A stretch of DNA of 64,000 bases from Sanghuangporus weigelae (Eukaryota; Basidiomycota; Agaricomycetes; Hymenochaetales; Hymenochaetaceae), in contig CP137323.1 of the NCBI GenBank assembly GCA_033182465.1, positions 1,674,001 through 1,738,000 of the forward strand, in the 5' to 3' direction. This document shows positions 22,617 to 33,072 of the stretch, piece by piece. Within the stretch, counting starts at the first letter, position 1. Each line of letters starts with the position of its first letter. A model generated the notes under the pieces. It did no database searches. It saw only the letters and a program-made list of their open reading frames with translations, and had not been told where the DNA came from. The position numbers and the translations under genes were made by a program.

Positions 22617-24603
22617 CTGTTAGGACTCAAACATTTTCCTTTTCTTTTCTTACATCATCATTCATTTTATTATTTTTCTTTTACATTACTCATCTATTTT
22701 TACTAATCCCATTCGCTCCATCATGGCTTACTTATCTTTACTCATCCACTATGACTAAATCCGCTCCTTCCGACTAAGATGCTCACTAATCACTTCACTT
22801 GTTCATCATGTGATTCCTTATTAGAGTAGACCTTTCACATGTCCAAAGTGTTAGGACCAGCGCTTTTCGGACGAGATGGTTTATCCGAGCGTACTGGAAC
22901 AAGTCCCTGCTTATTCCTTCTGTTGATAATAGATTGGAGATAGAGCGAAGGTTATAGATGTACTACTTTAGAAGCGAGCTATGGGCTCAAGCTTGACCTT
23001 AGTAGTAGAGCAGAGTTTCAATCAAAGGGTACAGTTTTCAATTGAGAGTACAAAATAATTTTGCTGAGGGACAATGCCCCACTCAGCTGGCGCTTAAATA
23101 ACGTATCTACTGAATACTACCGACTACCTATTACTACCGAATACCGCCCTGCTATTGGCCTAGACAATATGTTTTTCCTGACACCAGTACTCTACTCTGG
23201 CGTCAACACCAATACTTTCTTCCAGTGTTGAAACACAATATTTCTGCCATATTAGGAGGGTTTGTTTGAGTTTGACTACCCCGATGCTTCGAGAAGCTTC
23301 TTCTGTGTATCACATGTTAATCTCTCCTTATCTTTACCCTACGATGCTGCTTCGTTTCTCAGGCTGACTTCCCCTGATCCTTGCCAAGCCATAGCTTTCC
23401 TGGCGCTCCGTTCCTGGGCCAAGCTTCTGCCGCTTAATCCTCGATCATGGGGGAGATAGTGATACTGGGGTTCGAGATCGGCAATACCTGCTGATCTTTG
23501 TCCGGTGGCCGAGTATACTCCGCTACACTCCTTCTGTGCCTCGCCGCGACTTCGACGTCCGATAGTTGTAGTCCCGCACCCGTGGTTAACCGTAGCCTCT
23601 GTCCAAAGTGCTCACGGCTATTCCACTCGTCAACTGTAATTACCCCTGGCTCTGACGCTCGCCAAGCCTGCATTAAGCATTCTATTGCTTCTTCCATAAG
23701 ATGTTCGATGTCCGAAGGCAGCTGTTTATAAACTGGCCAATCAACTTCCACTGCCGTGTGAGTGCACAAGGTCTGGTGTCGATGCTGATTGATCCACGCT
23801 CGCACACCGACCTTTAATGCATAGACATCCCTATCGCTAAGCCATATGGATACCTCATGGTCGTATGCGCTCATTCCGCAGTTTGGTAATGGTTGGTCTT
23901 CTGTTCGTTCCGAAGGTCCAGGCTTGTGCCGAATCTTGACATCGGCTGCCTCCCCAGAAATTAACCGTTCCGTGAAGTTCTTCATGAGCCATTCCGAGAG
24001 TACCCAGCTTCGTTGGTAGGCCAAGTAACAATTGGCGCATACCAAGCTCCCGTGTACAAATCTTCTAGTTGCACCACACTGATACTGTCTTTGTTGCAGG
24101 AGCTCCATATACCTTGCGATATTCCTTTCTTCCATCGCCGCCAGACTGCGTTCTGGCGGAGGAGTATGTCCAATGTGCATATTAGTTAATCCTAGTTGCA
24201 AATCATTAGAGTCCTCCGTGTCTTCTTCAGACGATGTGTGATTTGCCACTCTTGAGTCGCCACCACTGTTCTGCCTTAGTAGCCTCTCGAAATAATCTTG
24301 ATTTGGCATCGCAATTCGGTGTGTAAAATGTCTTGGCCCATGCCACATTAGGTAATCCACAATTTTCGTAACACAAAGTGTATATAAGTAGCTAGATTGA
24401 CTCCTTCGTCTCCTTGTCTTTCTATTCTACTTACCTTCGCTACGACATAGGTATCTACTCTTGTACTCTAGTATTACTGAATATTCTACTTACCTTCACT
24501 ACGACATAGTGTGCATTTAGCTTGGCAACTCGCGTTTAGCCTGTTGTTTGTTGTTGTATTGGCCACCTCAAGATCGACATCCTTAGTCTTGCCGCCTAAC
24601 ATT
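22617..24603. mobile_element. Nested TG...CA element inside the transposase
   Basis: The 1987-bp insertion is flanked by GTCGT at 22612-22616 and 24604-24608, a 5-bp target duplication. Precise removal restores the transposase frame (GHSVVGRVQVTQPFIRGQRY). The ends nearly read TGTTAGG...CCTAACA, as in LTR elements. The right part has TATATAA at about 24382 followed by a pyrimidine-rich stretch, like the U3-R-U5 of an LTR. No reverse transcriptase, integrase or second LTR was seen, so it is either an unusually long solo LTR or another non-autonomous element. A ~27-bp motif around CTACTTACCTTC.CTACGACATAG is repeated at about 24425 and 24486. Confidence 0.65.
23434..24348 (-). CDS. 304-codon ORF within the nested element
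   Basis: A long open frame starts at the ATG at 24346-24348 and runs antisense to the disrupted transposase. The protein is soluble, with an acidic segment (SSEEDTEDSNDLQLG), a CGATRRF...VCANCYL region with three Cys, and a C-terminal helical part (LMEEAIECLMQAWRASEPG). I do not recognise it as gag, pol or any transposase. It may be an element-encoded protein of unknown function or an antisense ORF of an LTR. Confidence 0.4.
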   Translation of the reverse strand: MWHGPRHFTHRIAMPNQDYFERLLRQNSGGDSRVANHTSSEEDTEDSNDLQLGLTNMHIGHTPPPERSLAAMEERNIARYMELLQQRQYQCGATRRFVHGSLVCANCYLAYQRSWVLSEWLMKNFTERLISGEAADVKIRHKPGPSERTEDQPLPNCGMSAYDHEVSIWLSDRDVYALKVGVRAWINQHRHQTLCTHTAVEVDWPVYKQLPSDIEHLMEEAIECLMQAWRASEPGVITVDEWNSREHFGQRLRLTTGAGLQLSDVEVAARHRRSVAEYTRPPDKDQQVLPISNPSITISPMIED

Positions 24604-25336
24604 GTCGTGTGCAAGTAACTCAGCCATTCATTCGAGGACAGCGGTACAGCATTGTTGCTGCTCTTACTATTGAAGGATATCTGTCTGCAAGAGTGGTTGA
24701 GGGATCAGTGGACTCTATTGAAGTCTTGAATTTTATTGTTAATAAGATTGTAAGTTCTTTTTTTATTATGTATATATTATTATCTAAATCATATATCAGC
24801 TACCTCGCATGAATCCATAGCCACAGGCAAATAGTGTTCTGATTATAGATAATTGTTCAATTCATAAAGCAGAGGCACTTAGAATAATTGTTGAAGGTGT
24901 TGGTATGTTTTCTATTTATTAATGCTAGTTTCCATCTTATATCAGAATAGGATGCAAGCTTGTGTACTTGCCAGCATATTCACCAGATTTCAATCCAATT
25001 GAAGAGAGCTTCAGTTCATGTATGTGTTTTTATTTTTATTTATTTATTATTTATTGACTTGCTGCAGTAAAACATTATCTTCGAAGACACTATATGGAGA
25101 TGCAGACTGCAGAGAATCCTGTACTTGCCTTGCTTGAGGCTTGTGGTCACATTACAGGCAAGCTTACTTACATTAGGATGGTATCAGCATGCAGGTTACA
25201 GACTTCAGTAAATAAAGCAAAGCAAGGTATATACGAAAAACGAATGATATATAATATGAGTATATGAGTCATTGCATAGCTATGCATGCAAAGGATCTCA
25301 AAGGACTGTACAATGCCTATTACGAAGAGCTAAAAA

Positions 25337-27158
25337 CTAAGAAATTTTGTTACGAAGACTATTTCTATACTTCTTATCAGAAACAACCCGGTTCCATGAT
25401 AGCTGTTTAAAACCGACAGCCTCCCATTCCTCCTGAGGTAGTTGTGAAAGCCGGTCACCAGGGACAAACTGCAGTTCTTCGAGACGTTTAGCTGTTGAGC
25501 TATCAAGATGATACTGGTTGCAGAATTCCTCGATTGAGATTATATCATCGGGTATGGCAGGTGATGATGAACGGATGTCGTATTTTGGATTTGCTGTTGC
25601 TGTTGCTGTTGCTGCTGCTGTTGATGTTGACGCTAGTGGTACTGGGAACTGAAATGAAGGAGGGGGGAATGCATATGGATTGAACGCAGCCGGGTTTGCA
25701 ATCATAGACATCAATGGATGAAATCCAAATGACGGCATCATTGGAAAAGTCTGACTGCCTGCAGTGGCAGCAGTGGCAGCAGCAGCAGAAGCAGCAGTCG
25801 AGACTGTCTGATCAGGTGCAGTGGCTGATGAAGACGAAGATGACGCCAGAGGGGGTGGGGTATCAGCTTTTCGAATGGCATTGGCCTTTGTCCACATAGC
25901 ATGACCGAAGGGAGGCGTCTCTACCGTAGCTTCACCAGATGCCTATCATCACATTAGATATATCACATTGTAAAGAGGATAACATACAATCTTCAAAGCC
26001 CAGATTGTCAGACGGGGTTCGTGTACGTCAAAGTGATCAGCTGTTGCTGGGTTGACTATGCAACGACGCTTCGGATGTTGCTGACATGGCATCTTGTTAA
26101 GCTTTGCAATTATCTGCTCTTCGATCTCCGCTGACTCCATATCATATTTGCCCTAGATATGTCTTGTCAGCCAGTTATGATGTTAAAAGTGAGTGTGACT
26201 CACACGCTTTTGTATCGGACCCATGATATCCCCATCCTCACCCGCAAGTCCCTCCTCCTTTATAGCACGCTTGCCTGATGCTGGTGTTCCTGCATGCGTC
26301 TCCCAGGGCCAAAACAACAAGTTAGCAAATTGCAGACTTGAGATTGAGCAGTGAAACGATCGTTCGGTAGACATCTGATCAGATACATGCATAGTACTAA
26401 GTGATAATAAAAACACGGCACGCATTGGCCGGAAAAAATGTATAGATGAAAAATGACTTACCAGAAATGGAGCCGGCTGTGCCAGTTTGATATAGAAAGT
26501 CGGGGGAGTCTTGCTTTTTGTTTTCTCCTTGAGGGTGTTGATCATTGCACGCAATCCGAGTTCGCTGGTTACAGAATTACAGGATGACGCAGAGGCTTGT
26601 GTGCGAGGCGGACGAAAGGCTATAGAAGAAATATCAATATATTCAATTGTAGTCTTGATAGACTGCACTATAATGTCCAAGAAACAGTTCCAGGTCAGGT
26701 CAGTTGGTATCTCGACGGGTCCAAACCGAGTAGAAGTAGCTTTGGTCTGTTTTCGACCTTTCGCAGCGAGTGATGGCTTCATCTGGACCTCAATATACAT
26801 CAAGGCCAGTATAGAAGACTCATCTTCATCAGAAGAAAGGGAGGGAAGGTGGTGCGTCGTTGGCATGTCCGTTGCAAAAGACAGTACATGTGAGGTTGAG
26901 GTGAAAGCGTGCTCAGGCCGACTAATGAAGGGAGATCCGACTGGCAATGCCTGTTGGTGTTGAGACATGCCACGGAATGGTGTCGTTTGTGGCTGATACG
27001 GTGATGCTGTTGGCAGATGTGCTGGAATTGTTGGTGCACAGTCAGTACTTGTGTTTTCGGGACAAAAAACTACATTACGCACCTTCATCCTGTGTCAGCT
27101 CGGGTAACTCCGTGTCCTGCGCAATCTGCAGGTCATCAAAGGAGAGGACCTGCTCCAT
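25337..27158 (-). CDS. Transposon accessory protein with C-terminal SAM-like domain
   Basis: Second gene of the Tc1-type element. The start is the ATG at 27156-27158 just inside the right TIR. Exon 1 (27158-27083, MEQVLSFDDLQIAQDTELPE) joins by a GTGCGT...TTCCAG intron to a Pro/Ser-rich region. A more ordered part follows (FGPVEIPTDLTWNCFLDIIV; IKTTIEYIDISSIAFRPP; FYIKLAQPAPFL), then exons with KRRCIVNPATADHFDVHEPR and LTIWALKI, an Ala/Thr/Ser-rich linker made by a CAG/CTG-type repeat, and a C-terminal helical domain (SIEEFCNQYHLDSSTAKRLE; PGDRLSQLPQEEWEAVGFKQ; VVSDKKYRNSLRNKIS). The last part resembles a SAM-like bundle. It has no nuclease motif. Location in the element suggests a role in transposition or its control; that is inference. 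Confidence 0.6.
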
Positions 27159-27270
27159 GGCCAATGTGGCTCGCAGCGCTCGCGTCCGCCAGCGACGCAA
27201 GAGGGATGATGAGCTGTGGTGAGCAGTGTGAGTGGGTGGATGGCACGCACGCACGCAGCATGACTGATCA

Positions 27271-27375
27271 CGCGGCTCGCCCAAAATGGACAGCCGAGGT
27301 TTTCCCATAAGGCAGGACCCTGGGCAGAAAAAATATATGAAAAGTCGGCACTGTCAAGGTTTTCTGAACACGCTG
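27271..27375 (-). repeat. Right terminal inverted repeat
   Basis: Reverse complement of the left TIR; begins CGCGGCTCGCCC on the plus strand and ends TGAACACGCTG next to TA. Confidence 0.9.
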
Positions 27376-27534
27376 TAATGCATCAGCAAATGAGAATAGC
27401 AGACTACACGATGTATAGGTATACCTAATGCAGGACGACAGCAAATGCAGGGGTCTACAAGAAAGAACATGGAAAATACATACACGGTACGTACATAATA
27501 GTCACACACGAATATACGATATCCATAACACGCC

Positions 27535-28836
27535 TCAATTCAACGTCTGCAATTTCATCCATTCGGCATCATTAGCGTTGAAGTTGACACCTTTCTTTCT
27601 CCACCATTCTCTTGCAGATTCGCCTCCGCCTATCGCATCCTCGAGAGCTTCCTCAATGTCGCAAATGCGATACTGAACGGGTAATCCGCTTTTGTCCCAC
27701 CACTCAAGAACTTCGGGGCGATTATGTCGCGTCGCGAGCGTCAGAGCATCTTGATCGAATATCATTTGCAGACCACTTTCAAGCCACCACTGCAGAACTT
27801 CCACCTTGCCGTGCATACTCGCATGATGCAGTGCTGTTCGGTCGTATTTGAATTCAAGGTTCGAGTGCAGCCACCATGACAGGACGTCGACATGTCCAGC
27901 ACTGCTTGCCATATCCATGACACGGCCGATTTTCAGTGGAAGTTCAGAATGCCGCCACCATTCCAAGACATCAACTTGGTTTTTCGCGCTTGCAGCTTCG
28001 AGCGCGGATTCGCCGTACTTTAGGGGGAAACCGGAGGAGACCCACCAATCCAACGAATTGCGCTCGCCATTTCGACATGCTCCATCAATTGCCTCGGATA
28101 TTGATCTGCAACTTGTTCTAGGAAGGATCTGCGCATCAACTTGGCGCTTCCACCAGTTAAGCACGTTCATTCGACCGTATTCCGATGCGATAACCGGAAT
28201 GATGTCGTTTCGGAACCAATGTGTAAAATGAGTGCGGTAAGAGTGCAAAAGGGCATCAAGAACATGTACATAGCCAAAACGGACGGTAAGGGAAGCGCCA
28301 GCACGTGTAGGCGGGTTACGTACAGGGTCGGCGGAGCGAACAAGAGGAACGAAGCCTGAAAGCATGGCTTCGTCGGTGATAGATGCACGAGCCCAAGATA
28401 GGGGCCTTGACAGTGAAGTTGGTAGCCCTACTGCCTTTGAAAGTTCCCAGTCTCCTAACAAGTCAAGGATTTCGACAAGTATTTCGGTCGGAAGATCGGG
28501 CAGTCGTTTGGTCTGTTGTTGTTGTCGAATACGCACAACACCGTTTATTGGTGAAGGACTGTGTGTTCCTAATTTCAAACCCGAGGAGGAGTGAGGTCGG
28601 CTGTCAGGTAGATGATACATCTGGAGGTCAAATTGCGTGAGCCTCGATGCGAGCTCATCGTCTGTCCCTTGCGTCGGGAGTGAGCGTATAGACAGAAAAA
28701 GTACGAGTTGGTCATGAGATAATCGTGAATAAGCGTCGAGGATGGTACAAGCATGCGGAATGCATGGCGAAAGATGTATCTTCAAGAAATGCGGGTGGGA
28801 TGTGTGACTGGCAATCGTGCTCGTTGTGGTCGACAT
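27535..28836 (-). CDS. SAP / F-box protein with ankyrin-like repeats
   Basis: Single-exon gene. I choose the ATG at 28834-28836 (MSTTTSTIASHTS). An in-frame ATG 29 codons upstream lies within an adjacent 508-bp inverted repeat and is unlikely to be ancestral. A SAP-like helix pair comes first (RLSHDQLVLFLSIRSLPTQG, DELASRLTQFDL), then a Gln-rich linker, then an F-box (KRLPDLPTEILVEILDLLGD). The C-terminal half has five or six degenerate ankyrin-type repeats with a VLxWW signature (VDVLEWWRHSELPLK, VDVLSWWLHSNLEFKY, VEVLQWWLESGLQM, PEVLEWWDKSGLPVQ). F-box proteins recruit substrates to SCF ubiquitin ligases; the repeats would bind the target. The target is unknown. A Tc1-type transposon lies immediately downstream. 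Confidence 0.7.
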   Translation of the reverse strand: MSTTTSTIASHTSHPHFLKIHLSPCIPHACTILDAYSRLSHDQLVLFLSIRSLPTQGTDDELASRLTQFDLQMYHLPDSRPHSSSGLKLGTHSPSPINGVVRIRQQQQTKRLPDLPTEILVEILDLLGDWELSKAVGLPTSLSRPLSWARASITDEAMLSGFVPLVRSADPVRNPPTRAGASLTVRFGYVHVLDALLHSYRTHFTHWFRNDIIPVIASEYGRMNVLNWWKRQVDAQILPRTSCRSISEAIDGACRNGERNSLDWWVSSGFPLKYGESALEAASAKNQVDVLEWWRHSELPLKIGRVMDMASSAGHVDVLSWWLHSNLEFKYDRTALHHASMHGKVEVLQWWLESGLQMIFDQDALTLATRHNRPEVLEWWDKSGLPVQYRICDIEEALEDAIGGGESAREWWRKKGVNFNANDAEWMKLQTLN

Positions 28837-28880
28837 GAAAGTTGACACACGATGATCAAATGAGGCATCTAGCCGTTTGC

Positions 28881-29942
28881 AAAAGTAATGAGAATCACGT
28901 GATTTCACCACTTTTCTCGCCATGAGAGCCTCAAAACACAGATAAAATCATATCTCACCCAAATCTCAACGGTTTCACATCATCTAAGTTGCTAAATCCA
29001 TCTTTTCGAAAGGGCTTTTGCTTAAAGAAAACTGTAGAGAAAATAGAGCGAAAAATGACCCTAAAATGGCGAAAATATCGGTTTTTGCCTCTTCCTTGCA
29101 TGTGCAATTTTTTCTGTGATCTCTGCTGGTCCAGCACCTCCCCAAAGCTATCCAGAATGATAATATGATTATAAAATGAATTTACAGACTGAGTTTGAGT
29201 TGAATTGTGTACCAGAATGTGCTGTTTTGAGGCATGCCTGAATCACTCAAAACTCATCATTTCCCCCTAGCCTCCCAGGCTCCAGGAAAAATTCTTACAG
29301 GCCAGATTCATGCATGTAAATTCATTTTGGATATAATAGACTAGGTTTGTGTACTAGCTAAGGCCTCAGCATCCACTGGTGAGCTGGGAAGATGCTGTCT
29401 AAAATGATGCATACAACCAGAATCACTTGTTCAGCCCAGCTCACCAGTGGATGCTGAGGCCTTAGCTAGTACACAAACCTAGTCTATTATATCCAAAATG
29501 AATTTACATGCATGAATCTGGCCTGTAAGAATTTTTCCTGGAGCCTGGGAGGCTAGGGGGAAATGATGAGTTTTGAGTGATTCAGGCATGCCTCAAAGCA
29601 GCACATTCTGGTACACAATTCAACTCAAACTCAGTCTGTAAATTCATTTTATAATCATATTATCATTCTGGATAGCTTTGGGGAGGTGCTGGACCAGCAG
29701 AGATCACAGAAAAAATTGCACATGCAAGGAAGAGGCAAAAACCGATATTTTCGCCATTTTAGGGTCATTTTTCGCTCTATTTTCTCTACAGTTTTCTTTA
29801 AGCAAAAGCCCTTTCGAAAAGATGGATTTAGCAACTTAGATGATGTGAAACCGTTGAGATTTGGGTGAGATATGATTTTATCTGTGTTTTGAGGCTCTCA
29901 TGGCGAGAAAAGTGGTGAAATCACGTGATTCTCATTACTTTT
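28881..29942. repeat. Foldback inverted repeat, 508-bp arms
   Basis: Arms 28881-29388 and 29435-29942 are equal in length and nearly identical as reverse complements; one A/G difference was found near 29233/29597. The central spacer is 46 bases. A 60-codon frame (MLDQQRSQKKLHMQGRGKNR...) occurs in both arms. The outer ends contain TCACGTGA. Outside the arms similarity continues weakly for about ten bases. No transposase is encoded. It may be a foldback or MITE-type element or a palindromic duplication. It lies directly upstream of the SAP/F-box gene and could act on its promoter. Confidence 0.9.
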
Positions 29943-32443
29943 TGTAAACCGAAATCGTGAGTGGCGTGAGAAAATAGGTTCTCCATTTCAGGTGATCGAC
30001 GCTTCCGTTCCTTCCATTCATTTTCCCTTCTTCCATGTTATAAAATTGTGTTACGCACCACTTCACGTGCAAATATATCCAATGGAAGCCTGAGCTTCAG
30101 CTGGAATCTTCGTGTTGTGAGTGACGTGCATAGGAGCTACGTGAAGACGTCAGTCGACCCCTACGGGCTATTTCCGGACCGTAGACCTTGTGTTCGAGAA
30201 AGCGGAAGCAAAAATGAGTGCTTCATCTGTAGCAATGAGTTGGATCATCTCACGAAGCGGCTAAATATGAACAAATTTGTTTACGCAGGAGGATTCCTGA
30301 ACCTGTTGCAGTTCTTCAAGCGGGCCATGTGTTACCAAATAAGATGGGATCTTCAACCATCACTACCACGTTTGCGGTAGCCTGTACGATCCCCAGGAGC
30401 AATTCGAATCGATATACTGAGATGTTGGAGGTGAATACAGCAAACCCAGTTACGGGCGGCCCAAGACCTCGAAGCAGTTGTCAGTCCGACAGAAGAAGTT
30501 TCTGCACAAGTTGGTCAGCGTTCTCTCGGACATGATTGAAGATAATGGCAATTTCACCAACGACAATGATAAATGTTTATACCGTTAGGATCAATGCGAT
30601 ATTCTGTACCTAGATAGATGACGGATTTTTAGACCTGTACACAATGCCGACGAGGGATCCGGTGAGTAAACATCAACAGCCCAGTAAATTACTATATAAA
30701 GGCACGAGAGGAGTTAGTTTGCAAACTTTCCTCAAACGGCGTCTGTTAACCAGAATGCTGGAAGCCTCGGGCGGTCAGGTTGAGTCAAATGAACCACTGA
30801 TAGGCAAGGCCGGATTTGGCGTCTTCTAGCTTTGTACTGTACAGGTGGGTCTTCAAGTTTATGAGCTGAATGCCATTGATAAGGCAAACAGATTTCTGCA
30901 CGTACATTATCAACTCGTAGGACAATGGTTTTAGTCAGCTAGGAATTAATGTGAAGACATTATCTAGAGATTACATGTTCAAACTCTACTCAATACCCTC
31001 GGAGGTGGAAACCAAACAACGAAAGCTCTAGAGAAAGTGCACGAGAACCTCAATAACGTCGGAGACATACTGTCAGACATCTTCTGACCAATCGCTAACG
31101 ATCATTGTCGATCTCATCAGCCTTTCTTTATGCCCCGGCTGGGAGCGGTTTTGCGGATCTGTATGAGCGCCATTCTTTTATTGAAGTTTTGGATTAACGA
31201 CAAATTGTAGCTCCTGATCGATGTGTGAAAGCTCTACGTGCTTCAGAGAAGATAATCCCGAACTAGCCTATTCTTTCAGGGAATTAAACATATTCAGCGC
31301 TCGGTTTTTCAGTATACTCTCAGGTATCGCGAAGCGATCAGAAGTTCGCTTTTATCTTGTTTCTCTGTGTGATGGATTCCTAACGTTCATTCAGGATATC
31401 GTGCGTAAGCCCGATCATGAGTACGGGCACGAAGGTAAGGAAACAGATGGACATGCTCGTCCTTGTCTCTTTCTTACTGTTCAGACTGTATAGATGCTTC
31501 CAATTACCCAATGACGGAAGTTCAAATGATCCAAGTTCCTATAACCAAATAAGGCACAATCATCAAGCAGACAAGAAGATTCTCAGTCCTCGATCTGTAT
31601 CTCGCATCCACACATACCAGCGAACCAGGAAGAATCCTCACGAACCCATTGTACTGGTCCGAGCCAGAGTCCGAGTCGACCAAGTTCGTCCAGACGTGAA
31701 AACAATCGCAAGATCCAGATGTCAAGTCCACCCTTTTCAGCTATAAGTGTGAGCTCTTGGGAGTGAATTTCAGGCATGACGACCAATGATCCAAACAGAT
31801 ATCTGTCCGCGTGACAGGAGTACGCAGATTTTATATGGTGCATGGTGGACATAAAACGTTCACTTCCAATAAGGAGAATCACCATGCCCTCGACCCACCA
31901 AAATAACGCCTTTGGTTCACTTCTCCACGCGTTTCGAAAAAAGAAATTGGTTAGCTGAATTTTTTTTGCTATGAGATATTGTGCAGTGTAAGAAACTATC
32001 TGTATGATCCAGCGACAATATCGTCCGACGCCCTCGGTTTGAAATCAGCTTAAGTATCTAAAACGGTAAGCTGTTCTGGCATCGGATTTGGCAGGAGATA
32101 GGCATCTCTAGATCCAATACTCCAACAACGATTGCCTGTCGTAGCTCACTCAGTCGAAGTCCTGCTGGATTGCCAATACTGCATAGTGAGTAGAATCACG
32201 CCATTGGAAATCAGGTAGGCGGAATTCGAGCTGGGAATCTAAGAAATCTTAGTGAGTGCGGATTAGGACGTATCAACCGTAAAGCAAGGGGCCAAGGCGA
32301 ATTCGAATATGATGGATATTATCATAGATAGGCAAGCGACGAAAGCGAATACGGCATTATGGAAAAAAATATGCCGGAGAGACCGAATGGCACGTGACTG
32401 ATTTCATTTTCCCACGCCTCTCTGTTCTAGACTGAATGAATGG

Positions 32444-32521
32444 CGAAATTCTCTTATTTATTTTGAATTTATTACCCAGACTCACGAAATTCTCTTATTT
32501 TGAATTTATTACCCAGACTCA
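32444..32521 (+). repeat. Imperfect tandem duplication, 41 + 37 bp
   Basis: CGAAATTCTCTTATT...GAATTTATTACCCAGACTCA occurs at 32444-32484 and again at 32485-32521, the second copy lacking four bases of TTTA. Confidence 0.85.
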
Positions 32522-32570
32522 ATTGAATACACAATCCGGATCAATGGAAGTTCAAAGCAAGATTACGGTC

Positions 32571-32585
32571 TGACGTCATATATAA
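32571..32585 (+). promoter_or_regulatory. CRE-like site next to TATATAA
   Basis: A perfect TGACGTCA (the ATF/CREB-type palindrome) at 32571-32578 is directly followed by TATATAA at 32579-32585. This looks like a core promoter reading right. The nearest confident gene is the dioxygenase at 33073, almost 490 bases downstream, so either a long leader or a small upstream gene starts here. Confidence 0.35.
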
Positions 32586-33072
32586 CACCTTCAAGAGATT
32601 GCTGATTTGAAACCCATCTACTCTCTCGAACTCGAACTACAGGTGACTTCTTATAAATCAATGCTACGGGATGAATAAGACGACTTTTGTGATCGGTTCA
32701 TCAGCTCGAAATGCAAGAGGGAACACATGGACCCGATGACCCGGAAGCCGAGGACGCCCGACAATGGTGTGGTGTGATCGATGGGCTGAAAGTACTCAAA
32801 AACTCTGGACATTCCATGGGACTCTCAGCTCTCAAGCTTCCCTCTCAATCTCAATCCCAATCCCATTGCTCATCTGGGTGCTTGCATTGCGCTTGACGTA
32901 CTCCCTGACTTCTTTGAATAACAGGCGTCCAGTCTCTCAGTCGTTGGTCCCGCTTAGAATTCTCTGCCTCGTTTTACGACGTTCTTGTTCCGCCCGAAGG
33001 GTCTCAGTTGCAGTAACTGTACACCTGTATTAATTCAAGCGGCTGACATATACAAGAGCAGCTGAAGCAAAA

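Larger units (their letters stand above)
22101..25267 (+). pseudogene. Tc1-like DD34E transposase, inactivated
   Basis: The N-terminus from the ATG at 22101 has a helix-turn-helix region (SEDIKQRAMWLYSQGYIPHS, ELLGISQSSFWRF, FKAGRPRLLNTPESRSELYA). The DDE_3 catalytic domain follows: LVFVDETSKDDHTIYHHYGH (first Asp), FIRGQRYSIVAALTIEGYL after the insertion, NSVLIIDNCSIHKAEALRI (second Asp) and YLPAYSPDFNPIEESF (Glu), with 34 residues between second Asp and Glu. Defects: TAG just before LVFVDET, a second TAG after LPRMNP, and a ~2 kb insertion inside the catalytic domain. Introns at the later exons otherwise join in frame. It cannot make an active enzyme; movement would need a related transposase elsewhere. 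Confidence 0.85.
21831..27375. mobile_element. Two-gene Tc1/mariner-type DNA transposon, interrupted
   Basis: Long terminal inverted repeats (21831-21941 and 27271-27375) are bounded by TA on both sides (21829-21830 and 27376-27377), as for Tc1/mariner insertion. Inside are a plus-strand DD34E transposase relic (22101-25267) and a minus-strand accessory gene (27158-25337), facing each other tail to tail. A ~2 kb insertion at 22617-24603 splits the transposase; removing it leaves about 3.56 kb. TIRs this long and a second gene are unusual for the superfamily. The element sits about 160 bases from the 3' end of the SAP/F-box gene. Confidence 0.85.
29943..33072. other. Apparently decayed or non-coding region
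   Basis: Several plus-strand frames (30048-30380, 30960-31085, 31540-31745) have protein-like words such as NTLGGGNQTTKALEKVHENL but are broken by stops and match nothing I know. On the minus strand 31583-31885 is open for 100 codons without a motif. The right part holds a tandem repeat and a possible core promoter listed separately. I support no intact gene here. Confidence 0.35.

Noticed and set aside
25590-25640. CTG/TTG microsatellite as an independent repeat feature
   Set aside because: It encodes the Ala/Thr linker of the transposon accessory protein and is explained by that gene.
28837-28923. Upstream ATG at 28923 as start of the SAP/F-box protein
   Set aside because: The extra 29 codons fall mostly in the left arm of the inverted repeat and are likely accidental.
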